Origin: Gluconobacter japonicus
Lineage (GTDB): Bacteria; Pseudomonadota; Alphaproteobacteria; Acetobacterales; Acetobacteraceae
Direction: 5' to 3'
Length of the DNA stretch: 64,000 bases
Assembly: GCF_002723975.1 (NCBI RefSeq)
Contig: NZ_BEWO01000007.1
Span: forward strand, 100,909-164,908
Under the pieces are notes generated by a model that did not search any database, was not told the DNA's origin, and was given only the letters and a program-made list of their open reading frames with translations. Below are positions 46,837-56,134 of this stretch, one piece after another; position 1 is the first letter of the stretch, and every line of letters begins with the position of its first letter. The translations under genes and the position numbers were made by a program.

Positions 46837-49440
46837 TCATTCTCTTAAAATAGCGAGAGCGGCAAAAGGACTATCCTGTCGGACAGCAGTCGGTCGGCTG
46901 GTGCGTTGACCCGAAGCTTTAGGCCTCCTGCGGCCCGCACGTGTGCGTCGATCGAAAAGGAGCATGAGAGGAGCGGGTGGTCCTGCGTGAGAAGGGCTGG
47001 CAGCCGATGGGGGGCGGTGAGCAATCCCGAGAGCCGTCAGAATTCCCGGAACCATGTCTGTTTTTACACCGAACCGTGAGGCCAGACCCGCGGGAGCAGG
47101 GTGATCCTGCTTACGGGTCAGATGCTCCAGTTCAGCTACGCTGCGTTCTGCAATATCAAGCCTGATCCCGGTCTGCCCAGCCTGAAGCCAGCCCGGCACG
47201 CCTGCGACAAGGTCCCAGGGAAGCGAGACCCTACCGGGAGCAGGAATGGTGAGAGACTCGCCAAGACGAAGCTGGGTCAGAAGCGTCATGAGACCAAGGG
47301 GACGAGGACGCAGAAGGGCGGGAAAGAAAATGGCAAAGCGGCCGACTTCTACGCCGATCTTGCGCAGGGACCGTTTGGCTTGTTGTGGCAACATTCTGTC
47401 AGGAGGCAGAAGGCTCGTGATGCCGCCGTCTTCATGGAGACGGTGAACGATACCCCTGAGGTCTGGCTGGTTCGTAACGGCCTGTTCTGCCTTGAAGAGA
47501 ATGGCCATATCCCGCTCGATCATTGTCCGCACATAACGGAGCAGCCTGTTCTCGACCTGATTGCGCTGATTGGTATCCGCAAACTCTCCAGAGAACAGGC
47601 GTACGGCCGGTTGTAGGAATGTTTTTCCAGCAATCAGCTTACCGAGCGCGATACCCTCCCAGGAGAGAAGCCCCGTTTCAGTATCCAGAGAAAGGGCACT
47701 GTCAGGTGCCTCCTGAAACAGGCGGACCCGGCGGGGGATTTCCTGAAGCAGAGCCTTCCGGCCTGCGCGCATGATAATCTGGTGATCGGGGCCGCCTGTT
47801 GTATCGGCTTGCAACGCAAAGCCCCGGATTTTTCCGATGCTGTGGCCTTCAACGATCACATCGCCATCCGTTGTGACGGCAGAAAGAATGTTCCGATCTG
47901 TCTCTGCATCAAGGCGGCGAAGCAGGGATGTTGCCCGCCTGTCCACGAAGCGTGCCGTCAGACGCTCGTGAAGGGCGTCGGAGAGAAGGTCTTCCACTTC
48001 GCGGGCCCGTTCCTGCCATGTGGCGGAGTGACGGCTCCACTCCGTTCTGGCGGCAACGTAGGAGCAGACGCGCACGCCGGTCAGGCGGTGCATCAGGGTG
48101 TCGATGTCCCCGTCAACGCGTGCAAAGCCCTTGATGTGGCCTTCCATCCAGTTGGCCGGGACGGCGCCTTCCTTGAGGATATGCAGGAAAAGGCGCGCGC
48201 AGAGTCGGGTGTGACTGTCGTCCCCGAGTTTCCGGAAATCGGGGATCTGGCACACTTCCCAGAGCAGGGATGTGGCGCGACGTCCTTTTGCGACCTCCCG
48301 GATCTCGGGATCAAGGACGAGGGATTCGAGAGTTGTAACGTCAGATGCCACCCGGCCTGCGGTCAGGCCACGAAACGGCGGCGCGACGGTCAGGCTGGCG
48401 AGGAGGGCGCGCGGGTTGGTGAAATCCAACTCGTGGTTTCGCCAGTAGAGTCTTTGGATCGGATCGAAGCGATGCTGCTCCACGGCTTCGATGGTGGCGG
48501 CAGACATGGGTGGGCAGTCCGCCGTGGTGCCAAAGGTGCCGTCCTTCATGCCACGGCCAGCACGCCCGGCGATCTGTGCGATCTCTTGGGGAAATAATGG
48601 ACGCGGGGAAGTACCGTCGAATTTTGAGAGTTGGGCGAGGGCAACATGGTCCACATCCATGTTCAGCCCCATGCCGATCGCATCGGTGGCGACGAGGTAA
48701 TCGACTTCCCGGTTTTGGTAGAGTTCGACCTGTGCGTTGCGGGTGCGGGGGCTCAGCTGCCCCATGATGACGGCACATCCGCCCCGGCGGCGGCGAATAA
48801 CTTCCGCCAGCGCATAAACCTCAGCCATGGAGAACGCGACGATCGCGGAGCGGGGCGGCAGACGTGACAGCTTGGTAGGGCCGGTGCTGACCAGGCTGGA
48901 CAGGCGCGTCCGCGTGTCGATCTCGATGCCCGGAACCAGCTTCTGAAGAAGGGGGCGAATGGTTTCAGCACCGAGAAAGAGTGTTTCTACCGTGCCGCGG
49001 GCGTGCAGGAGTCGGTCCGTGAAGATATGTCCACGGTCCGGGTCGGATGCGAGCTGGATTTCATCGACGGCGACGAACTCGGCCTTTCGGTCCAGCGGCA
49101 TGGCTTCCACCGTACAGGCGAACCAGCGTGCCCCGGGAGGAACGATTTTCTCCTCCCCGGTAATAAGGGCGACGGACCGCTCTCCCTTGGCTTTCACCAG
49201 CCGCTCATAGTTTTCGCGCGCCAGCAGGCGCAGCGGAAAGCCGATGATGCCGGAGGAATGAGCCATCATGCGCGTGAGGGCATAATGCGTCTTGCCGGTA
49301 TTGGTTGGACCCAGCGCCGCACGGACGCTTGCCGGCATGATATGATGAGCGGAATGGTTACCGCGGTGAGCACCCTTCATGTCTGAATGGTCGGGTGCCT
49401 GCGGAACAAAAGCAAGCGTTCGGGCCTTAAGGTTCGACAC
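46837..49440 (-). CDS. SUV3-like superfamily 2 RNA/DNA helicase
   Basis: 867-residue helicase related to mitochondrial SUV3. Walker A is GPTNTGKTHYA, the DExx box is VDEIQLASD, and the C-terminal helicase half has VATDAIGMGLNMDVDHV and IAQIAGRAGRG. The start may be the GTG at 49440 or the ATG at 49380 (MKGAHRGNHS); neither has a clear ribosome binding site. The C-terminus (PPAPLMLLFDRRTRAG) is basic and proline-rich. It is divergent from the aminopeptidase gene, with only 18 bases between the starts if the GTG is used. Confidence 0.9.
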   Translation of the reverse strand: MSNLKARTLAFVPQAPDHSDMKGAHRGNHSAHHIMPASVRAALGPTNTGKTHYALTRMMAHSSGIIGFPLRLLARENYERLVKAKGERSVALITGEEKIVPPGARWFACTVEAMPLDRKAEFVAVDEIQLASDPDRGHIFTDRLLHARGTVETLFLGAETIRPLLQKLVPGIEIDTRTRLSSLVSTGPTKLSRLPPRSAIVAFSMAEVYALAEVIRRRRGGCAVIMGQLSPRTRNAQVELYQNREVDYLVATDAIGMGLNMDVDHVALAQLSKFDGTSPRPLFPQEIAQIAGRAGRGMKDGTFGTTADCPPMSAATIEAVEQHRFDPIQRLYWRNHELDFTNPRALLASLTVAPPFRGLTAGRVASDVTTLESLVLDPEIREVAKGRRATSLLWEVCQIPDFRKLGDDSHTRLCARLFLHILKEGAVPANWMEGHIKGFARVDGDIDTLMHRLTGVRVCSYVAARTEWSRHSATWQERAREVEDLLSDALHERLTARFVDRRATSLLRRLDAETDRNILSAVTTDGDVIVEGHSIGKIRGFALQADTTGGPDHQIIMRAGRKALLQEIPRRVRLFQEAPDSALSLDTETGLLSWEGIALGKLIAGKTFLQPAVRLFSGEFADTNQRNQVENRLLRYVRTMIERDMAILFKAEQAVTNQPDLRGIVHRLHEDGGITSLLPPDRMLPQQAKRSLRKIGVEVGRFAIFFPALLRPRPLGLMTLLTQLRLGESLTIPAPGRVSLPWDLVAGVPGWLQAGQTGIRLDIAERSVAELEHLTRKQDHPAPAGLASRFGVKTDMVPGILTALGIAHRPPSAASPSHAGPPAPLMLLFDRRTRAGRRRPKASGQRTSRPTAVRQDSPFAALAILRE

Positions 49441-49458
49441 TTTTCAGGAAAGAGGTTC

Positions 49459-50850
49459 ATGAGTTTCCATATTCAACTCCCTTTCGTATCTGTTTCTGAT
49501 GCTCCAACACCCCAGACGATCCATCTGGTGCGCTCTCAGGACACGGAAACGGTTGATCGTCTGCTGGGAGAGCATGGTGCTTTTCTGAAGGCGCAAGGCT
49601 TTGCGTCCCGTGACGGTGCATTCACGCTGCTGCCGAGTGAGAACGGAGCGGGTGCGGCGTTACTCTGTGTAGATGAGGGACGACTGAATGATCCGACGGC
49701 TTTCGCTCTGCTGGGAACAGTTCTCCCCGCCGGTGACTGGCTTGCTGTCCTGCATGGGGTTGAAGGCGGCGTTCAGGAGACCGCGCTCCTAGGGTTCGCG
49801 ATGGGGGCATATCGCTATCGTGTGGGTCAGGATCAGGACGCTGCGACCCGCATGGTGGTTCCTGATACCGTTGCGACAGCAAGTGCCATTGCGAAGGCCA
49901 TCTGGTTCGGTCGTGACCTTATCAACACGCCTGCCAATCTTCTTGGTCCTAGAGATCTGGCCCAGTCTGCCTACCGAGCTCTGGACGGGCGAGGCGCTGA
50001 AGTGCGCATTGTCGAGGGCGATGATTTGAAGGCGGCTTACCCTTGTCTGGCTGAAGTCGGCGAGGGATCTGAGCGCAAGCCTGCTGTTGTCGTGGCCCGC
50101 TGGAAGGCTCGGGAAGGTGCGCCGCGTTTGTCACTGGTTGGGAAAGGCGTCTGCTTTGATACGGGCGGGTATGACTTGAAGCCTGCGGCTGGAATGCTGC
50201 GCATGAAAAAGGATATGGGCGGTGCGGCTCTGATGCTGGCTGTCATGTGCGCGGCAATCGACCTGAAGCTCGATATTGATCTGGAGCTTCGACTGGGCTG
50301 CGTTGAGAACAGTGTGTCCGGTCATGCCATGCGTCCGGGGGATGTTCTGAAGACGCGCAGTGGAAAGTTTGTGGAGATCGGGAACACAGATGCAGAAGGG
50401 CGTCTGGTGTTGTGTGATCTGATAACGGAAGCCTCTGAAAGTGCTCCGGATTACATTGTGGATGCTGCAACCCTGACCGGCGCTGCGCGCGTAGCTCTCG
50501 GCCCCGACCTTCCGGCGGTGTTCAGCAACAGTGATGAACTCGCTCAATTACTGCTCGAATCGGGTCTGGATACTGCGGATGCTTTGTGGAGATTGCCACT
50601 CTGGCATGGCTATGACGCATGGCTTGATAGTAAAATAGCCGATCTCGGAAATATAACGTCAAAACCAATGGCAGGGGCGATTACGGCCGCTCTCTACCTT
50701 CAGCGGTTTGTTCCGGACGGACAAAAGTGGCTCCATATAGACACTTACGCCTGGAATGATGCGAGTTCACCAGGTCGTCCGGAGGGGGGAGAGACCCTCG
50801 CGCTTCGTGCGCTTCTTAAAATGATTGCAAGACTGGGCAGGTCTTCGTGA
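49459..50850 (+). CDS. M17 family leucyl aminopeptidase
   Basis: 463-residue metallopeptidase releasing N-terminal residues from peptides. The active site is complete: GKGVCFDTGGYDLKP with the first metal ligands, KKDMGGAA, and the signature NTDAEGRLVL. The start at 49459 (MSFHIQLPF) has a GAAAGAGG site. It is shorter at the N-terminus than PepA, placing it in the 'leucyl aminopeptidase family' group common in alphaproteobacteria. Confidence 0.94.
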   Translation: MSFHIQLPFVSVSDAPTPQTIHLVRSQDTETVDRLLGEHGAFLKAQGFASRDGAFTLLPSENGAGAALLCVDEGRLNDPTAFALLGTVLPAGDWLAVLHGVEGGVQETALLGFAMGAYRYRVGQDQDAATRMVVPDTVATASAIAKAIWFGRDLINTPANLLGPRDLAQSAYRALDGRGAEVRIVEGDDLKAAYPCLAEVGEGSERKPAVVVARWKAREGAPRLSLVGKGVCFDTGGYDLKPAAGMLRMKKDMGGAALMLAVMCAAIDLKLDIDLELRLGCVENSVSGHAMRPGDVLKTRSGKFVEIGNTDAEGRLVLCDLITEASESAPDYIVDAATLTGAARVALGPDLPAVFSNSDELAQLLLESGLDTADALWRLPLWHGYDAWLDSKIADLGNITSKPMAGAITAALYLQRFVPDGQKWLHIDTYAWNDASSPGRPEGGETLALRALLKMIARLGRSS

Positions 50851-51159
50851 AGTGAACAACCAGACTACGGGACGATCCTTAACGAACCGTAATATGATTG
50901 TCTTAAAACTATGGGGTGTAAATCTGCGTCTGATAGGGCATACGGCCTTCCATGTTCGAAAGCTGCTATCCGCAGCATAAATCGTTTTGAAACCCGCATA
51001 CTTGCGAATGCGTTTCAAAACACCAGATGTAGAAGACCAGAGCTCAAACCCATGCGGGGGTGAGCGATATACACAACCCCGTCGGGTCTGAATGGCTCGA
51101 CAGTTCTTTTCCCTGTTGCCTGATTGGGTAACAGGGGGGCAGACCGTAAGGAGAGAGAA
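50851..51159 (+). other. 309-bp intergenic region with two hairpins
   Basis: No convincing gene. GCTGC-TATCC-GCAGC (50962-50976) is followed by a 14-bp interrupted stem: GTTTTGAAAC plus GCAT (50984-50999, 2-base bulge) with ATGC plus GTTTCAAAAC (51008-51021). Neither is followed by a T-tract. The MarR gene's ribosome binding site AAGGAGAG closes the region. It may hold an operator, a leader structure or a small RNA. Confidence 0.4.
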
Positions 51160-51558
51160 ATGCCTCAGGCTAACAACGACCAGATGCTTCACCTTCTGTG
51201 CGACACCGTCGTTTCCATGGTGCGCCGTGACGGTCCGGATCTGTCTGCCCGCCAGCTTGCCGTGTTCCTGACCTGCTATCTGCGTGACGGTGCTCACACC
51301 GTTCGTGGCCTGGCAGCGGAACTGAAGGTGTCCAAGCCTGCTATCACACGCGCTCTGGACCGTCTGGGCGAACTCGATCTGGCTCGTCGTAAAGTCGATC
51401 CTCTGGACCGTCGCTCCGTGCTGGTTCAGCGCACGCTGAAGGGATCGTCCTTCCTGCGTGAAATGCGCGCCGTCATGGCTGAAGCATCCGGCACGCGCCC
51501 TGCACGTGCAGAACGCGCTTCTGCTTCTGTCGAGCGTATCACACGCCGCGCTGGCTAA
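51160..51558 (+). CDS. MarR family transcriptional regulator
   Basis: 132-residue winged-helix regulator. The DNA-binding region includes TVRGLAAELKVSKPAITRALDRLGELDL, and the wing is RKVDPLDRRSVLVQRT. The ATG at 51160 follows an AAGGAGAG site. The dimerisation helices are short, and the C-terminus is rich in alanine, serine and arginine. No target gene is evident; the neighbouring polysaccharide gene is convergent. Ligand unknown. Confidence 0.88.
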   Translation: MPQANNDQMLHLLCDTVVSMVRRDGPDLSARQLAVFLTCYLRDGAHTVRGLAAELKVSKPAITRALDRLGELDLARRKVDPLDRRSVLVQRTLKGSSFLREMRAVMAEASGTRPARAERASASVERITRRAG

Positions 51559-52524
51559 TTACCAGCGATCCTGCACGCGGGCTTTGGCACGCGTGCAGAT
51601 ATATCCTGTCCAGCAAAGCTGGGGCAGAAGAACAAGCAGCACTGTTTCCCAAGGCTGCGTCGCTGCACAGGCCAGCGCTCCCCACAATACAAATCCCCAG
51701 TAAATCATTGTGACCAGTGGCATCGGCATCCCGGATCGGACTGCCAGCTGGTAAAGATGACCCCGATGAGCCTGTGCCAGTCGGTCTCCGGCACGAGCGC
51801 GGCGGGCTAAAGTGAACAGCACATCCCACAAAACGCCAGAGAGAAGTGCCAGTGTCAGCAGCCCTGCGAGGCGATGAGGCTGCATGGCACCCCAAGCAAT
51901 AATCAAAGCGCCAGACTGGCTGCCAACGTCCCCCATGAAAATTCGCGCTTTGGGAAAATTGCAGGGAAGAAATGCCAGCAGGCAGATCGCGTATAAAACG
52001 AAAATGACTGGCTGAATTCCAGATGCTGCCAGAAACAGCGCGGCTAAGGCCATGACGCCGGATGCCAGACCGTTGATTCCATCAATGAAATTCAGCGCAT
52101 TTGTTATGAATACCGCGCCGAGAATGAACAGGCCCGTCATGGGAAGTGACGCGCCGCTTCCGAATGCTGCCAATGCTGCCGCAATGAATTGCGCCGCCAG
52201 CTTATAACGCGCAGGAAAAGAATAGAGGTCATCCAGCCAGGAAACGGCTGCCAGCAGAATGACGCCACTTGCTAATCCAAAGATAGGTCCTGTGAAAAAC
52301 GGCTGGTGAGTCAGGTAAAGGGCTGGAGCAAGACAGAGCAGAAAGGCTCCAATGATCCCGATACCGCCGCCTTTGGGAATCGGGCGAGTATGAGAGCTTC
52401 GATGGACAGGATGATCCATCACCCCGGCGCGAATCATAAGCGCAATAAGCACCAGGCAGAGAAGCGGGGCCAGGAGGTCGGGGGCCACAACGCCGGAAAG
52501 AAGAGATTGTAAAGAAAAGGGCAT
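51559..52524 (-). CDS. WecA/MraY-like undecaprenyl-phosphate sugar-1-phosphate transferase
   Basis: Integral membrane enzyme of the MraY-WecA family (321 residues, about ten helices), which begins lipid-linked polysaccharide synthesis by moving a sugar-1-phosphate to undecaprenyl phosphate. It has DHPVHRSSHTRPIPKGGG, NFIDGINGLASG with the catalytic aspartate, and FMGDVGSQ. It is divergent from the CapD/WbpM-like gene, suggesting joint use in surface polysaccharide assembly. Its stop is immediately next to the MarR gene. Confidence 0.9.
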   Translation of the reverse strand: MPFSLQSLLSGVVAPDLLAPLLCLVLIALMIRAGVMDHPVHRSSHTRPIPKGGGIGIIGAFLLCLAPALYLTHQPFFTGPIFGLASGVILLAAVSWLDDLYSFPARYKLAAQFIAAALAAFGSGASLPMTGLFILGAVFITNALNFIDGINGLASGVMALAALFLAASGIQPVIFVLYAICLLAFLPCNFPKARIFMGDVGSQSGALIIAWGAMQPHRLAGLLTLALLSGVLWDVLFTLARRARAGDRLAQAHRGHLYQLAVRSGMPMPLVTMIYWGFVLWGALACAATQPWETVLLVLLPQLCWTGYICTRAKARVQDRW

Positions 52525-52561
52525 GGACTGACTTTATGGGAACGGGTGTTTTGACGCTATA

Positions 52562-52584
52562 AGGTGTGTGTGACAGTCACACCT
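52562..52584. promoter_or_regulatory. palindrome at the start of the CapD/WbpM-like gene
   Basis: GTGTGAC-A-GTCACAC (52568-52582) nested in AGGTGTG-N9-CACACCT (52562-52584). It lies in the 39-bp gap between two divergent polysaccharide genes and covers the proposed GTG start at 52564, so it may be an operator or the true start may be further downstream. Confidence 0.45.
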
Positions 52585-54573
52585 CCATCCGGCCTCCATT
52601 TATCGGCCCAGTCTTCTTCCGTCAGCCGCACTGGTCGTACCACTGTGCAGGCCAGGCGTATTGCCCTCAATGTCCTGCTGGACGGAGTCGTTTCGGCTCT
52701 GGCGGCGCCTGTCGCCCGTTGGTTGGCAGATCCCCATGGGGGATGGCTTCACCCATTGTGGTTTGTCGCAGGGGGCGGAATCACGCTGCTGGTCAGTGGG
52801 TTGCCGTTCCGTATGGCTCAGCAGTACTGGCGGTTTTCCGGTCTCTCGGATCTGTTCAATATTGCCTGTGCCTCGGCGCTGAGTGCGGTTCTGTTCTCAA
52901 CGTTACTGCATCTGGCAGGGTATCCGCTTCCCAGTTCAACGTTCCCCTTCATTCATGCGCTGGTCTTGCTGACATTTCTTGGGTCCATCCGCATGATCTG
53001 GCGATTGAGCGCTCGTCGCCGATTGATGGTAGCTGGCCGAGAGCGTGTTCTCCTGCTCGGCGCGGATCATGAGGCGGATCTTTTTATCCGTGCGATGGAA
53101 CGCGATCAGGAGGCGGGGCGGCGGGTTGTCGGTCTGCTGACGGGGGGAACACAGCAGGCCGGGAGGCGTATTCACAGTTGCCCTATTCTGGGAACCATTG
53201 ATGAGACTCCGGAAATCCTGAATCAAATGGCCGCAGCCGGGCGACTGCCCGACACGCTGGTGATCACCACATCAGACTTGCGAGGTGCGTCGCTTTCCCG
53301 GGTACTTGAGGTTGCGCGCCTTCATCATCTCGATGTTCAGAGAACGCCGTCTCTGACGGATCTGAAGCCTGCGGAAAGTGTCGAGCTTCGGCCTGTGGCT
53401 ATTGAGGATCTGCTGAATCGCCCTCAGGTTGCATTGAACTCTCAAGGCATGAGCCGGCTGATTGCTGGGCAGGTTGTCGCGGTGACAGGGGCTGGTGGTA
53501 GCATCGGTTCAGAACTGGCCCGACAGATCGCCTCATTTGGCCCAAAAGCCATTCTGTTGATTGAGAACAATGAATACGCGTTGTGGCAGATCAATCTCGA
53601 TCTGTCTGAGCGCTATCCCGATGGCAAGCGGTATCAGATCGTTGCCGATGTTCGGGATCGACGCCGGATTGCTGAAATTTTCACTCAATACCGGCCCGCA
53701 ATCGTTTTCCATGCGGCTGCTCTCAAGCATGTGCCTATCGTCGAATCCAACCCGATCGAAGGTGTCCTGACCAATGTGATCGGGACGCGGATCGTGCTTG
53801 ATGAAGCCGAGCGCTCTGGTGCTCAGGCCATGGTCATGATTTCAACGGACAAGGCCGTCAATCCGTCCAGTCTGATGGGCGCCAGCAAGCGCTGTGCCGA
53901 GGTTTATGGTCAGGCGTTGGACATGCGCGCCCGGGCCGGGAAAGGTGGACTGCGTTGCGTGACCGTTCGGTTTGGTAACGTTCTGGGGTCCACCGGGTCT
54001 GTTGTGCCGCTGTTTCGCAGGCAGCTTGAGCAGGGTGGTCCACTGACGGTCACCCATCCAGACATGACCCGGTATTTCATGACCATTCCCGAAGCCGTTG
54101 GTCTCGTTCTTCAGGCGGCGGTTCGTGGCACACAGGAAGCATCCGGTGAAGACACGACGGATCAGAAGCTGCGTCAGGGTGGCATCTTCGTGCTCGATAT
54201 GGGTGATCCGGTTCGGATTATGGATCTCGCCTGTCAAATGATCCGCTTGGCGGGTCTAAGGCCTGAGACGGATGTGGAAATCCAGATTACAGGTCTGCGG
54301 CCGGGCGAAAAACTGTTTGAAGAACTGTTCCACGGCCGCGAGGCACCCGTTCCGACGGATGCACCCGGCCTGCGTATGGCATCCCCACGGACAGTCGATT
54401 TTGATGTGGCGGCTGAGGCCATGGATGCGCTTGAAGCCGCCTGTCTAGAGGAAGATCTTCCCGCCATCATGGCGATTTTCCAGCAGCTTGTGCCTGAATT
54501 TAATCATAACCGGGACGGCAAGACACCGTCTCAAACAGACCATTCCCAGCCCGATGTGGAGACGATTGCATGA
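52564..54573 (+). CDS. WbpM/CapD-like UDP-sugar 4,6-dehydratase or epimerase
   Basis: 669-residue membrane-anchored protein of the WbpM/FlaA1 group, which converts UDP-N-acetyl sugars to 4-keto-6-deoxy forms for surface glycans. Four helices span about residues 30-145, a Rossmann-like domain follows, then a short-chain dehydrogenase domain with VTGAGGSIGSELARQI near residue 305, and SLMGASKRCAE, where methionine replaces the usual catalytic tyrosine (SMK form). The start is uncertain because a palindrome overlaps it. It overlaps the aminotransferase gene by 4 bases. Confidence 0.92.
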   Translation: MCVTVTPPSGLHLSAQSSSVSRTGRTTVQARRIALNVLLDGVVSALAAPVARWLADPHGGWLHPLWFVAGGGITLLVSGLPFRMAQQYWRFSGLSDLFNIACASALSAVLFSTLLHLAGYPLPSSTFPFIHALVLLTFLGSIRMIWRLSARRRLMVAGRERVLLLGADHEADLFIRAMERDQEAGRRVVGLLTGGTQQAGRRIHSCPILGTIDETPEILNQMAAAGRLPDTLVITTSDLRGASLSRVLEVARLHHLDVQRTPSLTDLKPAESVELRPVAIEDLLNRPQVALNSQGMSRLIAGQVVAVTGAGGSIGSELARQIASFGPKAILLIENNEYALWQINLDLSERYPDGKRYQIVADVRDRRRIAEIFTQYRPAIVFHAAALKHVPIVESNPIEGVLTNVIGTRIVLDEAERSGAQAMVMISTDKAVNPSSLMGASKRCAEVYGQALDMRARAGKGGLRCVTVRFGNVLGSTGSVVPLFRRQLEQGGPLTVTHPDMTRYFMTIPEAVGLVLQAAVRGTQEASGEDTTDQKLRQGGIFVLDMGDPVRIMDLACQMIRLAGLRPETDVEIQITGLRPGEKLFEELFHGREAPVPTDAPGLRMASPRTVDFDVAAEAMDALEAACLEEDLPAIMAIFQQLVPEFNHNRDGKTPSQTDHSQPDVETIA

Positions 54574-55712
54574 CTGATCCAATTGCTTTTCTGGATCTTC
54601 CGAAACAGCAGGCCCGTCTCAAGGATGCGATCGACCGTCGGGTAAAGACGGTTTTCGAGCATTGCCGCTTCGTTATGGGGCCAGAAGTTGAGGAACTGGA
54701 GCAGCGTCTCGCCGCGTTCGGTGGCGCGAAGTACGCGGTTGGCGTGTCTTCAGGGACGGATGCGCTTCTGATGGTGCTGATGGGTGAAGAAATCGGGCCG
54801 GGGGACGCGGTCTTCCTGCCTGCCTTTACCTACACGGCGACTGCGGAAGTCGTGCTTCTTCTTGGGGCAACGCCCGTTTTTGTGGATGTTGAGCCAGATA
54901 CATTCCAGATCAGCATGACCTCTTTGGCCGAGCGCCTGGCGGCTGTGCGGGCTGGAGAGGAACTGGAGCCACGCGCTGTCATCGGTGTCGACCTGTTTGG
55001 TCAGCCTGCACCCTGGGATGAACTGAAGGCGTTTGCTGCTCGGGAAGAGCTGACCCTGATTGCAGACTGCGCCCAGTCTTTTGGGGCCTCCTATCATGGA
55101 CGTCGTCTTGGACACGAAGCCCGCGCTACGACACTTTCGTTTTTTCCGTCCAAGCCGCTGGGTGGATACGGGGATGGCGGCGCGATCCTGACGGATGATG
55201 CTGACTTGGCTGCGCTTTACCGGTCGCTCCGCACCCATGGCGAGGGCAAAACCCGTTACGAAGTCGAGCGAATTGGGATCAATGGGCGCCTCGATACCCT
55301 TCAGGCGGCTGTTCTGATTGCCAAGCTGGATGCTTTTGAAGATGAACTGAAGCGCCGGGACGCTATTGCCAGTGCCTATGACGCTGCCATGCCAGAAGGA
55401 ATTCAGGCGCCAGCGCGCGTCGCGGAAAGTGAAAGCGCGTGGGCGATATATAGCGTTCTGCTCCCGGATGCCGTGGCCCGGGACTCCTTGCAGGCGCATT
55501 TGAAAGAGGCAGGCGTGCCAACAGCGGTTTATTACCCCAAGCCACTGCATCATCAGCCTGCTTACAGCGAGCATCATGACGGTGCTTCATTGCCTGTTTC
55601 TGAAGGTCTTGGCGCGCGAGTGCTTGCGCTCCCTATTCACCCGGAGCTGACTGATGATGAAGTCAGCCGTATTACGGATGCCCTTAAAAGCTGGGCAGGA
55701 GAAAATACATGA
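54570..55712 (+). CDS. DegT/DnrJ/EryC1/StrS family sugar aminotransferase
   Basis: PLP enzyme of 380 residues that aminates keto-sugar nucleotides. It has SSGTDALLMVLMG (cofactor phosphate), PAFTYTATAEVV, DCAQSFGA and FFPSKPLGGYGDGG with the lysine that binds PLP. Placed right after the dehydratase gene with a 4-base overlap, it probably acts on that enzyme's 4-keto product or a related 3-keto sugar. Confidence 0.94.
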   Translation: MTDPIAFLDLPKQQARLKDAIDRRVKTVFEHCRFVMGPEVEELEQRLAAFGGAKYAVGVSSGTDALLMVLMGEEIGPGDAVFLPAFTYTATAEVVLLLGATPVFVDVEPDTFQISMTSLAERLAAVRAGEELEPRAVIGVDLFGQPAPWDELKAFAAREELTLIADCAQSFGASYHGRRLGHEARATTLSFFPSKPLGGYGDGGAILTDDADLAALYRSLRTHGEGKTRYEVERIGINGRLDTLQAAVLIAKLDAFEDELKRRDAIASAYDAAMPEGIQAPARVAESESAWAIYSVLLPDAVARDSLQAHLKEAGVPTAVYYPKPLHHQPAYSEHHDGASLPVSEGLGARVLALPIHPELTDDEVSRITDALKSWAGENT

Positions 55713-56134
55713 GGCGCGAACAGAAGCTGCTTCTGGCTTTTTGTGCACTGGTTTTCATTCCCGTGGGTATCGTCTGGTTTGTCGCCTGGCCATTGATCCA
55801 CGCATGGAAATTTCCGCCCGTCACGGAGGGTAAAATCGTGGCTCCTGTCAGCCGGGATCTGACGTCCGCGGAAGTGAGTGACGTCAACCTTTGGCTTCAG
55901 TCCCATACGACGGGCTGGGGGCCGAGCGGTGAACAGCCGCCACAAAAGGGACAGGTGATTCTGCGTCTGAGCAACGCTGAAAACCACCCTGTCATCATTT
56001 CCATCTGGAAGCACAAGCATGAGGCCGATATCGTTGGCGTTCAGCTTGAGGATGATGGTCCTTATCGTATGAATGCCTTTGAAGATGCGTCTCTCAAGGC
56101 GCTACAACCCGCTGAGCTGCAGCCTCACGGATGA
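55709..56134 (+). CDS. hypothetical protein with N-terminal membrane helix
   Basis: 141-residue protein with a helix at about residues 8-30 and a soluble, probably periplasmic, remainder. It overlaps the aminotransferase gene by 4 bases, so it belongs to the polysaccharide operon. No family was recognised. Its 3' end overlaps the convergent MerR gene by 41 bases. Confidence 0.7.
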   Translation: MRREQKLLLAFCALVFIPVGIVWFVAWPLIHAWKFPPVTEGKIVAPVSRDLTSAEVSDVNLWLQSHTTGWGPSGEQPPQKGQVILRLSNAENHPVIISIWKHKHEADIVGVQLEDDGPYRMNAFEDASLKALQPAELQPHG

